Source: Climacium dendroides (taxonomy: Eukaryota > Streptophyta > Bryopsida > Hypnales > Climaciaceae). Taken from it: 64,000 nucleotides of DNA. Shown piece by piece: positions 34,001 through 43,305 of this stretch (position 1 is its first letter; every line of letters begins with the position of its first letter). The DNA is taken from the NCBI GenBank assembly GCA_950106755.1, contig OX467089.1:17899345-17963344 (forward strand). The letters run 5' to 3'. Position numbers and translations under genes: made by a program. The notes below the pieces were generated by a model. It saw nothing but the letters and a program-made list of their open reading frames with translations, was not told where the DNA came from and did not search any database.

Positions 34001-36568
34001 TTTGAAAAATGGATGAAATTGACAAGTTTCGAATCTATGAATAGGTGACTTGCACGTATACAACAAATAGATGTAAATTTCCATGTAGTATGTGTATGTG
34101 TCCAATGGAAGAATTGGTGAATGTGCAAAACACATTTGAATACCGTACGGAGCCTGCAATGAAAACAATCTATAACCAAATGATGGAAGCATCTCCAACT
34201 AGGCGCATACAGATTTCGAAACAAAATTCATTGCATCCAGTGGAAGTAAAAGTGTAATCATAAAATGTATTAGAGTTTTGATTTTCTATTGTATAAAAAT
34301 TTTAATTATAAATTTAGATCCTCAATTGAGTGTCAATCATGTAATACATGCTATTCATCTTTGGATTTCAATTCTATGATTATGAAAGAATTGAAATAGT
34401 TTTTGAAATTCTAAATTTCAAAATGCTAGATACTCTTCCTAATGACATTCGGCACTGAAGTTAATCATTGTTGGATGTTGTGGAATAGTGTGCACTTTGG
34501 GGGTTTGCTGGAGGAGAGACGGAACTGGGCAATCCTTATAGAGCCATCAATGTTGATATGTTACATCAAGCAGACTTGGGTGTTTTTAAAACATTGATGG
34601 ATGTTCTACAGGAGATGTCAAAAGAATTGAATCCTAATCCAATATTACAATTAGATGAGAGGATAATGGTAATCAAAGAATCATCAAGGTTTTTTCATTT
34701 TCGATTGCCTGGTTCAACGCGAGGAGGTTATTTTACATCAAATGCAAATTTTGTTGCCTTCGAACATCGTTCAGTGATGCAGGTGACGTAAAAACAGAAT
34801 TCTTGGGAAAAAATAACTATTTTTGATTGGCACAATGAAAATTATAGAATTTGATAGTAAGTGGAGTAATTTCATATTGAATTCACTCCACTCATTATGC
34901 TATTGTGTAAGAAAGAAGTGCTAAAAAGTCGATTGAATTAAATTAATTTATAGTAATATAAACTTTTAAAAGACCTTAAAGTATCTTTAAAAATTTGTTC
35001 CATTCTTGCCACTGAGTATCTAAAAAAGAATATATTTTGTGTGCAGGTTATCGTATTCTGTTTGCTTGGATTATTGCCAAATTTTTTTATTGAAGCTGTC
35101 GTAAGCTTCTTGGAATGGTATGAAGTATCTTGTCGTCACAGGGAATTTGATGAAGACAAGTTCATATTTATGGAGAACTGCATGAGAAGGTATGTATGGT
35201 AGAAGTGCTTCTTAATTGATATTGGAAACATCAAAGTTAAATATACAGTTTCTTATAATTTAGAAGTATTAAAATATACTTTAGTAGCTTTCATTAAATT
35301 GAAAATGTAAGAAACGGATAAATATTTATTGCAGGACTGTTGAACTATTTAAAGTACATTTAGGAGCATGGCAAAAATCAAATTTCAATTTGATAAAAGT
35401 TCACAACATGAAGCATTATGCACCTTCAATCAAACGATCTGGCGCTCCAGTGGAATATAGTACAAATATGTATGAGCATCTTCACATAGCTATTGTGAAA
35501 ACTGGTTATAGAATAAGCAATAGAAAGAATTTCCTTGATCACATTGTGAAGTATAATCGAAGACTTGAGATGTTGAGAAAGGATGCAATGAAGAATGGAG
35601 CTTACTCTCGTTCAATTGGGAAGAATGCAACATTAGACAAGGTACATGAAATATGCATTTTGAATCCATTGTGCTATGTATGTTTCTACTGACATTAATA
35701 TCAATCATAAATATGAACATGTTAAACTACAACCATAAAGATATATAGTTGTCAAATGTGTTATTTAATTTTAAAGAAATTAAAAGGGAAAAGGGGAGCA
35801 TTTTTTTGCAGACTTTGGAGATTGGAAAACACATTTTAGCAGGTTTTGTGACAAACTTGAATATAGAACAACTCCAATTGTCTGCACTTGAGCAAAGCCC
35901 GTCTACACAGTCAAGAGTCATCCAACAACAACAAATTATAAACATAATTTGTCAAGTGGACATCGTTTCAAATTTGAAGATATGTTTAGATGCCTACCTA
36001 AACCAAAATCACATGATAGGAAGTCAGGTTCGTGTTTACACTAAAGTTTATTGTACTTGAATTTTATATTATACATTTCAAACAAAAAATAGAATTGCAT
36101 CTGAATATAAAACTGAAGGTGTGTACCATTGCATCATTATGCTTGCAGATAATACAAGTTTATAGATCTTTAGCTCTATGTCCTGGTCAGAGCTCTAGGT
36201 TTGAAACAACTCCGACATTTACTCGTGCAACGTCATCTTTCCATGGAAAGGAGTGGTTCGGCAACATATCGATACAAATGGAAGAAGATAATGAAACGGA
36301 GAGGACATGTTATGCTCAACTCCGCTTACTTTTCAAGTGCAATGTGAAAGAAGTTGGAGACAATTATGAAACCAAAGAATTATGTTTAGTAAAAATGTAT
36401 GAAGAGGTAGAATTTGACAGTACAGTGAGGTGTCCTAAACTAAAATGGTTTGAAAATATCCAAGGCTCATACAAGGTCATGGAAATAAATAGGATAATGA
36501 AGTCAATTCACATTGTACCCGATTTTAGGAATGTAGGTCAATATTTTGTGAATATATATAAGTTTTAA
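19096..36568 (+). CDS. Plavaka-like (KDZ superfamily) transposase, nine exons
   Basis: Exons, all in phase: 19096-19773, 19954-20231, 20383-20473, 34045-34245, 34489-34782, 35047-35189, 35335-35641, 35812-36027, 36149-36568, giving about 875 residues without a stop. The protein opens with a zinc finger (CILCGSSF...THRATC). It then shows the KDZ landmarks: GDWWHFMQ, FFSDKTAL (D about 246), HPMYFTIANI, a Cys cluster (CKFPCSMCMCP), NVDMLHQADLGVFK (D about 439), and YEHLHIAIVKTGYRISN (E about 609). These match the DDE core known from fungal Plavaka elements. Intron 1 uses a GC donor (CAG/GCAAGT). Intron 3 holds the whole MULE described below; its acceptor at 34043-34044 is weak. The terminal repeats of this element were not found. 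It may be an active transposase or a domesticated gene. Confidence 0.8.
20613..20622 (+). repeat. Target-site duplication, left copy (ATTTTGCAAC)
   Basis: Identical 10 bp occur at 33963-33972, immediately outside the other inverted terminus. A 9-11 bp duplication is typical of Mutator-like insertions. Perfect identity suggests the insertion is fairly recent. Confidence 0.85.
20623..20760 (+). repeat. MULE left terminal inverted repeat
   Basis: The outer 60 bp align with the reverse complement of 33901-33962 with few mismatches. Weaker similarity extends to CCTATAACCGTGG near 20731. The very first bases (GGGGGTGC against CAACGACGC) differ. Confidence 0.8.
20917..21214 (-). CDS. Possible additional 3' exon of the methyltransferase gene
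   Basis: An open stretch follows acceptor-like TTTGTATAG at 21215. It reads AKKMRTAQHQLSFGKAP then PPKPFHLPVYAEALA, ending in a Ser-rich tail (SSSSRSPSISHH) at 20917. It lies 80 bp beyond the stop of the preceding exon. Joining donor TTTA/GTAAAT to an acceptor after GGCAAG (exon from 21209) keeps the frame, but the simpler TATAG acceptor does not. So the gene either stops at 21296 or continues here. Confidence 0.35.
21296..28483 (-). CDS. ParB-like domain fused to permuted DNA methyltransferase (MULE-encoded)
   Basis: Exons on the minus strand, joined in phase by GT-AG introns: 28483-28184 (tentative first exon, basic: RKRRKRRRSS), 25759-25038, 24926-24737, 24648-24454, 23805-23590, 23494-23259, 23145-22467, 22327-21980, 21891-21618, 21507-21296; about 1123 residues. 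After an acidic stretch comes a ParB-like fold pattern: KIPLCRLVPMPMVRP (about 199), FYVSVAN, and FYVCDGNHCRIAW with a following strand LAWHILVDSIIL. A Lys-rich coiled coil (about 600-760) follows. Then a methyltransferase in beta-class order: motif IV-like VDLIVVDLPEG, LHNGGAFLVMYP, then WRGPREKARAFMQMLVEAT, PGDIVMDCTASTGS (motif I) and GRHIVALEAEKS. Motif IV has DLPE, not DPPY, so target base and activity are uncertain. Confidence 0.65.
25899..27272. promoter_or_regulatory. Array of 13 phased palindromes TCTCG-GTGG-CGAGA
   Basis: The 14-bp interrupted palindrome or a close variant starts at 25899, 26016, 26132, 26249, 26364, 26479, 26595, 26690, 26786, 26902, 27084, 27158 and 27259. The 4-base spacer is GTGG in ten copies, GTGA in two and GTAG in the most decayed one (26249). 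Early spacings are 117, 116, 117, 115, 115, 116 bp, then 95, 96 and 116. Flanking DNA is a much more diverged tandem repeat (GATCC, then GTCCCCAC-like words, after many copies), so the palindrome is the best-kept part. It lies between the two divergent MULE genes, or within intron 1 of the methyltransferase gene if its first exon is right. A binding-site array is inferred. Confidence 0.85.
27670..27742. repeat. Short GC-rich tandem repeat, three units
   Basis: GACGACGTTGGAGGTGGGGA, GACGTCGGAGGCGGGGAGG and GACGTCGAAGGCGGGGAGG follow one another at about 25-28 bp spacing. The stretch is more GC-rich than its surroundings and sits beside the palindrome array, in the region between the two MULE genes. 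Confidence 0.6.
27743..28183. other. Central MULE DNA without gene
   Basis: No exon supported on either strand. In my model this is part of the long first intron of the minus-strand methyltransferase gene; otherwise it is intergenic. Confidence 0.35.
28484..29180. promoter_or_regulatory. Candidate bidirectional promoter region of the MULE
   Basis: This stretch of about 700 bp separates the start of the plus-strand transposase gene from the tentative first exon of the minus-strand methyltransferase gene. It contains no ORF of note and no palindrome copy. Assignment as a shared promoter is inference from gene orientation only. Confidence 0.3.
29181..32854 (+). CDS. MULE transposase with SWIM zinc finger
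   Basis: Two exons, 29181-31376 and 31482-1=31481-32854, joined in phase 0 (donor ACT/GTAAGT, acceptor GTACAG), give about 1189 residues; ATG at 29220 (MASIRANGHE) is an alternative start. After a Cys-containing middle part (CKVCKLPSICINFCDG) comes a MULE-type DDE-like core: MFDHVKRVKGW (D about 552), IAVCDMQSEDTEGQ, KGFMADSAQANWNAV (D about 618), and RTCLFHWATSMKQH. The third acidic residue is not certain. The C-terminus has a SWIM finger: SCTCLSF with NCKHLYYIF (CxC...CxH). No stop or frameshift is seen. The protein would cut and join the MULE ends; the SWIM finger probably helps DNA binding. Confidence 0.75.
32855..33570. other. MULE 3' non-coding DNA
   Basis: AT-rich DNA downstream of the transposase stop. 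No ORF of note and no recognisable motif apart from T-rich runs. Confidence 0.4.
33571..33735. repeat. Two diverged copies of a palindrome-bearing repeat near the MULE right end
   Basis: AAACCTCTCTCGATACAAAG (from 33564) and AAACCTCTCTCGGTACCGAG (from 33671) begin two similar units separated by a T run of about 25 bases. The second holds the palindrome TCTCG-GTAC-CGAGA at 33678-33691, with the same arms as the central array but a different spacer. The first is degenerate (TCTCG-ATAC-AAAGA, 33571-33584). Confidence 0.6.
33765..33962 (-). repeat. MULE right terminal inverted repeat
   Basis: Reverse complement of the left terminus: AGCTGTGAGC, GCGTGAGC and GCTAGTTTGTGAGCC occur in the same order and spacing over the outer 60 bp. 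The inner part shares CTATAACCGTGG. Confidence 0.8.
33963..33972 (+). repeat. Target-site duplication, right copy (ATTTTGCAAC)
   Basis: Identical to 20613-20622. Together they mark the MULE insertion point in intron 3 of the Plavaka-like gene. Confidence 0.85.
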
Positions 36569-37744
36569 AACTTTGTCTATTAAGTAATTGGTGTCATTGA
36601 TAACTTGAACCACTGATTTCCAAACACTTTGGAGAGTATGATGTATAGATGAAGTCTAAGCTCGAATTCCACCATGAAGATTGAAAGTTCAAAATTTTTT
36701 ATTGCTTTAAAATGTAATTAAAAAGGTTAAACATTAAATGATGTAATAGTCGAAGTTCCTTGAAAATGCATTTTTCACCTTTAACACAAATATTTTGTAG
36801 TCCATGTGATTATAATTCCTCAATTGTTTTCCATGTAATTTCATTCTAGTTGAAAGTAAAATCTTATGGTTTGTTGAGGGAAAAAAATTCATTTGTTTTA
36901 CTTCTTGCAATAGAAATGAAAATTTCTAGTGTTTTCCACGCAAGAAGGTCTTGCTCCACAGGGGGAAGGGAAAATTGTAAAATTAAGGTAGGAAGATTTA
37001 AAATCACACAAGCATTAAAAAGCATCTTTATAAATTGCTATGAAATGGACATGAGGTGATTTTAAGTTTGGTTCTGTATTAATTAAAGGAATGTAAGAAA
37101 AAATCATTAGTCAAATTCGAAGTTGCTCATTTACTTTGCTTTTCCATGTTTCTTTAGAGGTTGCAAGTGAATGGTTCTTTAGAAGTTGCAAGTAAATGGT
37201 TCAATATTTCATTTTATTTTTGTACCTAAAACAACCACTACAAAAATCATAAAGTCAAATTAAACTATTAAGCCACAATTATCCTTTTATTTAATTGATA
37301 TATAAATATTAGATATATTTTACTAGTAGAAAACTTCATTTTCTATATATGTTGTATTTCTCAAATTAAATTTGTGATTTTGATTTTTCAAATTATGGTG
37401 ATTTTTTAAAGCTAAAAGAAGAAATAAAACTATATCAATTAGAAAATATGTTTGAATAATTTTTATTTTTAACCATAAATGAATAGTAAAATAAAAAACA
37501 AAATTCTATAATTTGAAATTTAAAATTATTTAAAAATACATATATATACAAATGAAAAACACACCATGCTATAGTTTTGCATTTTAACACATGGAGCTTT
37601 CAATTTCAGTAATTCCTTTAATTTTTGACATATTTCAATTTTTTAAAATGGAATACAAAAGAAACTAATCTAGCTTCACTAATGAAATTGTTGATTTGCC
37701 ATTACAAAGCAACAACATTGTCCTATTGATTATTACTCTTTCAA
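36569..37744. other. AT-rich DNA downstream of the Plavaka-like gene
   Basis: No supported gene. The small ORF at 36850-37059 follows an acceptor-like TTCTAG but lacks any recognised feature. The 3' terminus of the Plavaka-like element should lie here or further right but could not be identified. Confidence 0.4.
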
Positions 37745-39150
37745 GCCAAATCATTTTTACTTGAAAGCTTGCAAGTCAAAACCTTCAAAAAATTGTAGAA
37801 AAATGTAAGAGTGTCCAATAGAGCCACAAATTGGCATAGATGTGCACTCTCTAGCATAGAATAAACTCACCAATTTTCAAAGAAGCTCACTTCTCCAAAC
37901 AACATTTGTGCCTCATTTCCCTAGTTGTGACTAATGTGCTTAACGCCCCCGAAGGGGGGGGGGGGGGTGGCACATTAGTCACAACTAGGGAAATGTACCA
38001 AAATACTTGCCTTTTGCCATTGGAAATGGTCGGAGACACACAAACTCATTGCTATGGACACTACGAGATGCCAACACCAAACCACCTTGCACGTGGTAGG
38101 CCAAATCATTTTTGTTTGAAGGCTTGCAAGTCAAAACCTTCAAAAAATTGTAGAAAAATGTAAGAGTGTCCAATAGAGCCACAAATTGGCATAGATGTGC
38201 ACTCTCTAGCATAGAATAAACTCACCAATTTTCAAAGAAGCTCACTTCCCCAAACAACATTTGTGCCTCATTTCCCTAGTTGTGACTAATGTGCTTAACG
38301 CCCCCGAAGGGGGGTTAGGCACATTAGTCACAACTAGGAAAATGTACCAAAATACTTGCCTTTTGCCATTGGAAATGGTCGGAGACACGCAAACTCATTG
38401 CTATGGACACTACGAGATGCCAACACCAAACCACCTTGCACGTGGTAGGCCAAATCATTTTTGTTTGAAGGCTTGCAAGTCAAAACCTTCAAAAAATTGT
38501 AGAAAAATGTAAGAGTGTCCAATAGAGCCACAAATTGGCATAGATGTGCACTCTCTAGCATAGAATAAACTCACCAATTTTCAAAGAAGCTCACTTCCCC
38601 AAACAACATTTGTGCCTCATTTCCCTAGTTGTGACTAATGTGCTTAACGCCCCCGAAGGGGGGTTAGGCACATTAGTCACAACTAGGAAAATGTACCAAA
38701 ATACTTGCCTTTTGCCATTGGAAATGGTCGGAGACACGCAAACTCATTGCTATGGACACTACGAGATGCCAACACCAAACCACCTTGCACGTGGTAGGCC
38801 AAATCATTTTTGTTTGAAGGCTTGCAAGTCAAAACCTTCAAAAAATTGTAGAAAAATGTAAGAGTGTCCAATAGAGCCACAAATTGGCATAGATGTGCAC
38901 TCTCTAGCATAGAATAAACTCACCAATTTTCAAAGAAGCTCACTTCCCCAAACAACATTTGTGCCTCATTTCCCTAGTTGTGACTAATGTGCTTAACGCC
39001 CCCGAAGGGGGGTTAGGCACATTAGTCACAACTAGGGAAATGTACCAAAATACTTGCCTTTTGCTATTGAAAATGGTCGGAGACACGCAAATTCATTGCA
39101 GTGGACTCTACGAGATGCCTGCAGCAAACCAACTTGCACGTGGTAGGCTA
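37745..39150. repeat. 349-bp tandem array with hairpin, about four units
   Basis: GCCAAATCATTTTT starts units at 37745, 38100, 38449 and 38798, so unit lengths are 355, 349 and 349; a degenerate end lies near 39150. The inner units are nearly identical. Each unit holds an inverted repeat: CCTAGTTGTGACTAATGTGC, a loop of about 25 bases with a C run and a G run, then GCACATTAGTCACAACTAGG. The first unit has a longer G run (about 14). Units encode matching small ORFs on both strands, which I treat as incidental. Confidence 0.9.
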
Positions 39151-40009
39151 GATTTTCCTAGTTGTGACTAATGTGCTTATCCCCCCAAGGTTGTTCAAAA
39201 AGTACTTTTACATGTGGCAAATTGATAAAAAAAATATAATTTAATTCAAGTATAATTTTAAAAAACTCATATTTTTATGTTATTCATTATTTATATTATA
39301 AAAAAACTTTCAATTGATATCATTTAATGTTTTATATAAATTAAACACAATAATATTATAGAAAAAATTCAAATCTATTGTTTATGACTCTATTTTGAAT
39401 CTATTGTGTACTAATACATTTTAGATGGGATTCGAGTAGGTCTATGAGTTTGAGCTGTCAATTGATGCTCTACTCTAGTGTTTAATGATTTCTTGTTTGT
39501 TAAGGCAAGCCCTAAAGTATAGTTCTCTATAGGGTTATCTCTAGTATCAAAATGAAGTGTCCCATGAACATAATTCTCGCTTTTTGGGAATCGAGTTTTT
39601 GGGAATAGAATTCCATGGGAAATGGCACTCCATGAAACTTATGACTGATCTTGCTGCGGCAAGGGATGCCTTGTACATGTATCAAAGAGTGTATGGTGGC
39701 ACAGAACCTGACACTGAATGGCGAATTTGGCACAGCATTCATCCGGGGCCTCGTTTTGTTTTTCCAACGAGAGACGAAGGTCAATTGGGCGGAATATGCA
39801 AAAAAATTGGCTAATATGCGCTTGCTTAAACCAGCGGTAATTACTATGTTGCTAAAAAATTACTATGTTTTCCAAAAAAGCACTTTGGTCCTTTAGGGGT
39901 TTAAAAAAGGATATTTGGATGTCAAAAAAAAGGTGAAAAAGGTGGACCAACCTTGAAAAACACATTTCTTGAGCCTACTACTTTAGTCTATTTGAACATT
40001 AGGACTTGT
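39151..40009. other. AT-rich DNA with a possible coding relic
   Basis: 39600-39890 contains two overlapping frames that look like one short broken coding stretch (DLAAARDALYMYQRVYGG in one frame; KVNWAEYAKKLANMRLL after a shift). No family recognised. The rest is AT-rich with no gene. Confidence 0.25.
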
Positions 40010-40560
40010 AGCAATGACATTGCAGTTTTGAAACAGTTCAATAACAGTAATGAAATTATTTTGAAATCCAAATTACAACAATGAAGACTATAGTAGAATT
40101 CAAGATCAAATACTAATACTGAAAGTGCATTGCTAGCAATACAAATTTTATACTGCAACAATTTTACAACAATAAAGCAATGTGCAATCATAAAAAATAT
40201 TGCAATTATAATGCAACAGTTTTGAATCATGCCCAAAGTGTTTCAATACTGCAAAGGTACTGACAAAGCATTGGTACATTCGAAAATCATAATTGAAATC
40301 GCTTCTGAAACATAAATGAAGCAACTTTGAAAAAATACTGACAAAGTTTCTTCAAAATTTAATATTGCAATAGATTTGAAAATGTAAAACACTACATTTT
40401 GTTCCGCTCCAATACTACTGCAAGAATTTATTAAAAACAATATTGCAAAAGAAGAAATTGATTCAATTATGTAAGTATATTGAAACAAGACGATTACAGT
40501 ATTGCGAACAATACAAATTGCAACCAGACTGCCGCAGTACTGTTGCAATTGTATCCATTT
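40010..40560. repeat. Dispersed repeat rich in CAATACTGCAA words (copy 2)
   Basis: Same word composition as 8590-9070, in inverted orientation: ACTGCCGCAGTACTGTTGCAA near 40529 mirrors GCAACAATACTGCGGCAA near 8597. Non-coding, AT-rich. It ends just upstream of the MZM1 5' region. Confidence 0.45.
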
Positions 40561-40738
40561 TCCCGATGTTGAGAACAGTCAGTACTACGAGATACCCGTC
40601 TTGGTATACCCGGAAAGTACCCCAACATTCGACGGATCCTAACAGTCATGAACGTTGTCGTTTGAGATGGGAAGAGGACCTTGAGAAACGTGAGCTTCTT
40701 GCTTTCAGGGGTGCGAATTGCATTGGTGCGTGCACGAG

Positions 40739-41747
40739 ATGGCAGGTGCAAGGAGCGCCGAAGCTTTGTCGGTGTTCAGAGCGCTACTGCGAACGCGGAG
40801 GCAATGCTTTGCCGGCGACCCGGAGATGCTGCACGCCTCAGCGAAGCAGATCCGGGACGAATTCGACTCCAACAGGGCCGTGGGTGCTGGGGAGGAGTTG
40901 GAGAGTCTGTTGAAGAAGGCCCAGGAAGCGATCGAATTCATGAAAGTTAATATCGTGCAGGCGAAGCTGAATGAGCGAGGCAACTATGGTGCGTTACCTA
41001 GCTCCCTGTCCGGCTTTAGGGTTAGGGTTTTGGAGTCTGCTGGATCTGATGCTTGGAAATCCCAGTCTGCCGTGAATTCTTTCGTTGCTGATCATTTCGA
41101 CAGTTTTATTCTGTAAATCCTGCATTTTTGTGTGCCATTCCTTGGGGGTTTGTTGGTCATTGAGAAGTCGCGTCTTAGATTTGTTGGTGAGTGTTCAAGG
41201 TTCGGAAGTTAGGTCGTGGACCTTCATTTTGTCGACAGAATTCGCGAATCGACTTTGCTTGCTTGAGTTCTGCAATTTTGATCACCATGAACAAGGCATC
41301 CTTACAATCTCAGCGTAGCTACTTTTGTAAATATAGTCAGAAACTTTAATTTTCTTGTTAACAAATCTTAGAAGATTCCGACGCACCTGATGATACATTA
41401 TTTGGGAACCTTATAAGGGTTCAAAATTTGATTGGTAGATTTAATCCCAAACAAGTTTGGATATCAATATGTACTCATTTTATAAGATTTCGGGGTGTTG
41501 AATATGTACTCATAGTATGAGATTTTTGGATGTTGCTTTCAGGTGGGTGTGGCATTCAGCTAGGTGTCACTTGCAGGTAGGTGCGCATTTAAGGAGTTGT
41601 CACATGTAGGTAGGTGTCACAATTAGGTACCTTCATCTGTTTATTGAAAATATTGCCTGGGCTTACAATCTCTTGGTTTTGAATGTTGCAGAAGTCAAGT
41701 TAAAACCGGAGCACCAGGGCGCTTCATTAGAGGAAGTAATTCCTTGA
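40739..41747 (+). CDS. MZM1: LYR-motif complex III assembly factor (MZM1/LYRM7 type)
   Basis: Two exons, 40739-40988 and 41692-41747 (donor TATG/GTGCGT, acceptor TTGCAG), encode 101 residues, the usual length for the family. The protein begins MAGARSAEALSVFRALLRTR, then FAGDPEMLHASAKQIRDEF, EELESLLKKAQEAIEF and the family signature IVQAKLNERGNYE. The small exon 2 completes the tail (VKLKPEHQGASLEEVIP). In other eukaryotes this mitochondrial matrix protein holds the Rieske iron-sulfur protein before its insertion into complex III. ATG at 40739 is chosen because the family starts right before the Ala/Ser helix; ATG at 40718 would add seven residues. GC-rich, like the neighbouring host gene. Confidence 0.9.
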
Positions 41748-42180
41748 AGATCATTTAGCATCGAGGAAATTCATTTCATTCGACAGTGAATTCGCAGAAG
41801 ACGAAGAAGATGGCGTGATCATTAGCATCTGCAGGAACCAGTTATGTATTGATCAATATCCAGTAACATTGGTGCCTTTCGTTTGCAAGAGTATTTTGCA
41901 TCGAAGTTAGATGAGGTAGTAGTTTGACGGGAAAACTCCAAATCAGAACGGTACAATTGTTCACTCCAGTTGAGGTGCTTCCGCTCTAGTCATTTTTCAA
42001 TACACACGGATTGCATTGTCAAAGAACTCATTATTTTGAAGAAGAGCAAGAGAATACCAATGTGAAAGAAAAGGTTTCTAATTGAAATTGTGTGGGTGCC
42101 AATCGACCCGTATTCTGAACTCAACAGCAAGTTCTCACGCTCCCTTTGACCTAGAAATCCTGCAGAAGGAAAAAAGGACC
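41748..42180. other. Region between MZM1 and the phytol-kinase gene (convergent)
   Basis: The two host genes are convergent, so this stretch should hold both 3' untranslated ends. No ORF of note. Confidence 0.4.
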
Positions 42181-43305
42181 TCACAGGATTCCCAATGCCC
42201 TCCCCTCGGTCGGAAACAACATCATTCCCACCACAATCGTCGTGAGCGGCACGGTGACATTATCATCCAGCTTGGTCGACACCGGTAGCGACTCCACAAC
42301 CGTCGCGGCCATGGCCACCACCGCCACCTTCACCAGCGTCACACGCGCGTCCAGTTGATAGAATCCCATCCACTGGAAGTAGCACAAGCACCCATACGAC
42401 ACCACCATTCCAAACAGGAACATGGCCACGCTCCCCGCCCAACTCTTCCCCTCATTCCATGGCAACTTCTTGGCTCCAAACCTCCTTCCCACAATGTCCG
42501 CAATCCCGTCGCCGCCACACATCATGGACAGAGCCATCATCCCCACGGGGGAGTCTCGCCAGAAGAGAATGGTGCTGAAGACTAGAACCACGACATAGTA
42601 CAAAGGGCCGCGAAGAAGCTCCCGGGGGTCGCCTTCTCGGGAGACTGACTTCACCAGGCCCTCGTCTCGGAGAAGACCGAGTCCGTAGACGAGAAGGCGG
42701 AGGCCGTTGCAGAGGGGGACGACGGCGGCCATGTACTGAGCCCATGGGAAAGCGCTGTAGAGAGGCCAGCAGAGGACGAAGATAAGGCCGGAAGTGATGT
42801 GGACGAGCTTGCGGCTCAGCTTCTGGCCAAGGAGCTGCTGCTTTGTGAGGAAGTCGAAGAGGCGGACCCAGGCCCAGGCGCCGGCGAGGACAAGGACGGT
42901 GACGCCGAGGTCCTGGTGAAAGGGAGGCAAGGTGCTCCATGATAGCCCAACTTCGCCGCTGCTGTCAACTGCAACGTGCGCTTGTTGATGATGCGCATTC
43001 TTCGAATCGCTGTCGACGAGACTCTGGATGGGTCTGTTCTGGGAGTCGAATTTCACCGAAGGACTTCGAAACAGCTGAGGTTGTTGCTCAGAAGTTGCGC
43101 GCAGACGACGGTGGGCCGGGCGAGGGCATGGCAAACGATGCAGCAACGAGGGGGACAGGGGTTTCAGGAAACAGCCACCGCGGAATGCTAAAGAAGAAGA
43201 TGATGACGAAGATGAATCGAGTTGACTGATTCGAGGCAGAGACTGTGTCGCGCAAGATGCAGCCCCCTGTGGAGCTCTGAAGTACTTGAAAGCCATGGCA
43301 GCCAT
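42181..43305 (-). CDS. VTE5: Phytol/farnesol kinase-like protein, plastid
   Basis: A single-exon gene of 374 residues. In plants VTE5 phosphorylates phytol from chlorophyll breakdown, feeding tocopherol synthesis; FOLK is the farnesol kinase relative. The first 80 or so residues are Ser/Arg-rich and acid-poor, as in a chloroplast transit peptide (LDSSSSSSSSLAFRG). Then come several membrane segments: GVTVLVLAGAWAWVRL, KLSRKLVHITSGLIFVLCW, YYVVVLVFSTILFW. Family signatures are GDGIADIVGRRFG, KSWAGSVAMFLFG and VESLPVSTKLDDNVTVPL. Two ATGs (43305, 43293) compete for the start. Lack of introns is unusual for plant VTE5 and could reflect retroposition, but the frame is intact. Phytol and farnesol kinase cannot be told apart here. 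Confidence 0.85.
   Translation of the reverse strand: MAAMAFKYFRAPQGAASCATQSLPRISQLDSSSSSSSSLAFRGGCFLKPLSPSLLHRLPCPRPAHRRLRATSEQQPQLFRSPSVKFDSQNRPIQSLVDSDSKNAHHQQAHVAVDSSGEVGLSWSTLPPFHQDLGVTVLVLAGAWAWVRLFDFLTKQQLLGQKLSRKLVHITSGLIFVLCWPLYSAFPWAQYMAAVVPLCNGLRLLVYGLGLLRDEGLVKSVSREGDPRELLRGPLYYVVVLVFSTILFWRDSPVGMMALSMMCGGDGIADIVGRRFGAKKLPWNEGKSWAGSVAMFLFGMVVSYGCLCYFQWMGFYQLDARVTLVKVAVVAMAATVVESLPVSTKLDDNVTVPLTTIVVGMMLFPTEGRALGIL

Noticed and set aside
36850..37059. Possible tenth exon of the Plavaka-like gene
   Set aside because: The previous exon already ends with a family-like C-terminus and a stop at 36568, and this stretch has no matching feature.
37231..37245. CACTACAAAAATCAT, like the end of a plant CACTA transposon
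   Set aside because: The only comparable partner, TTTTTGTAGTG near 15500, points the wrong way to bound one element with it, and no 3-bp duplication was found.
37906..38861. Repeated small ORFs of 75-85 codons on both strands
   Set aside because: They arise because the 349-bp tandem unit is repeated; they have no domain and overlap the hairpins.
42452..43229. Long Arg/Pro-rich ORFs in other frames over the phytol-kinase gene
   Set aside because: Shadow frames of a GC-rich true gene; none shows a domain.
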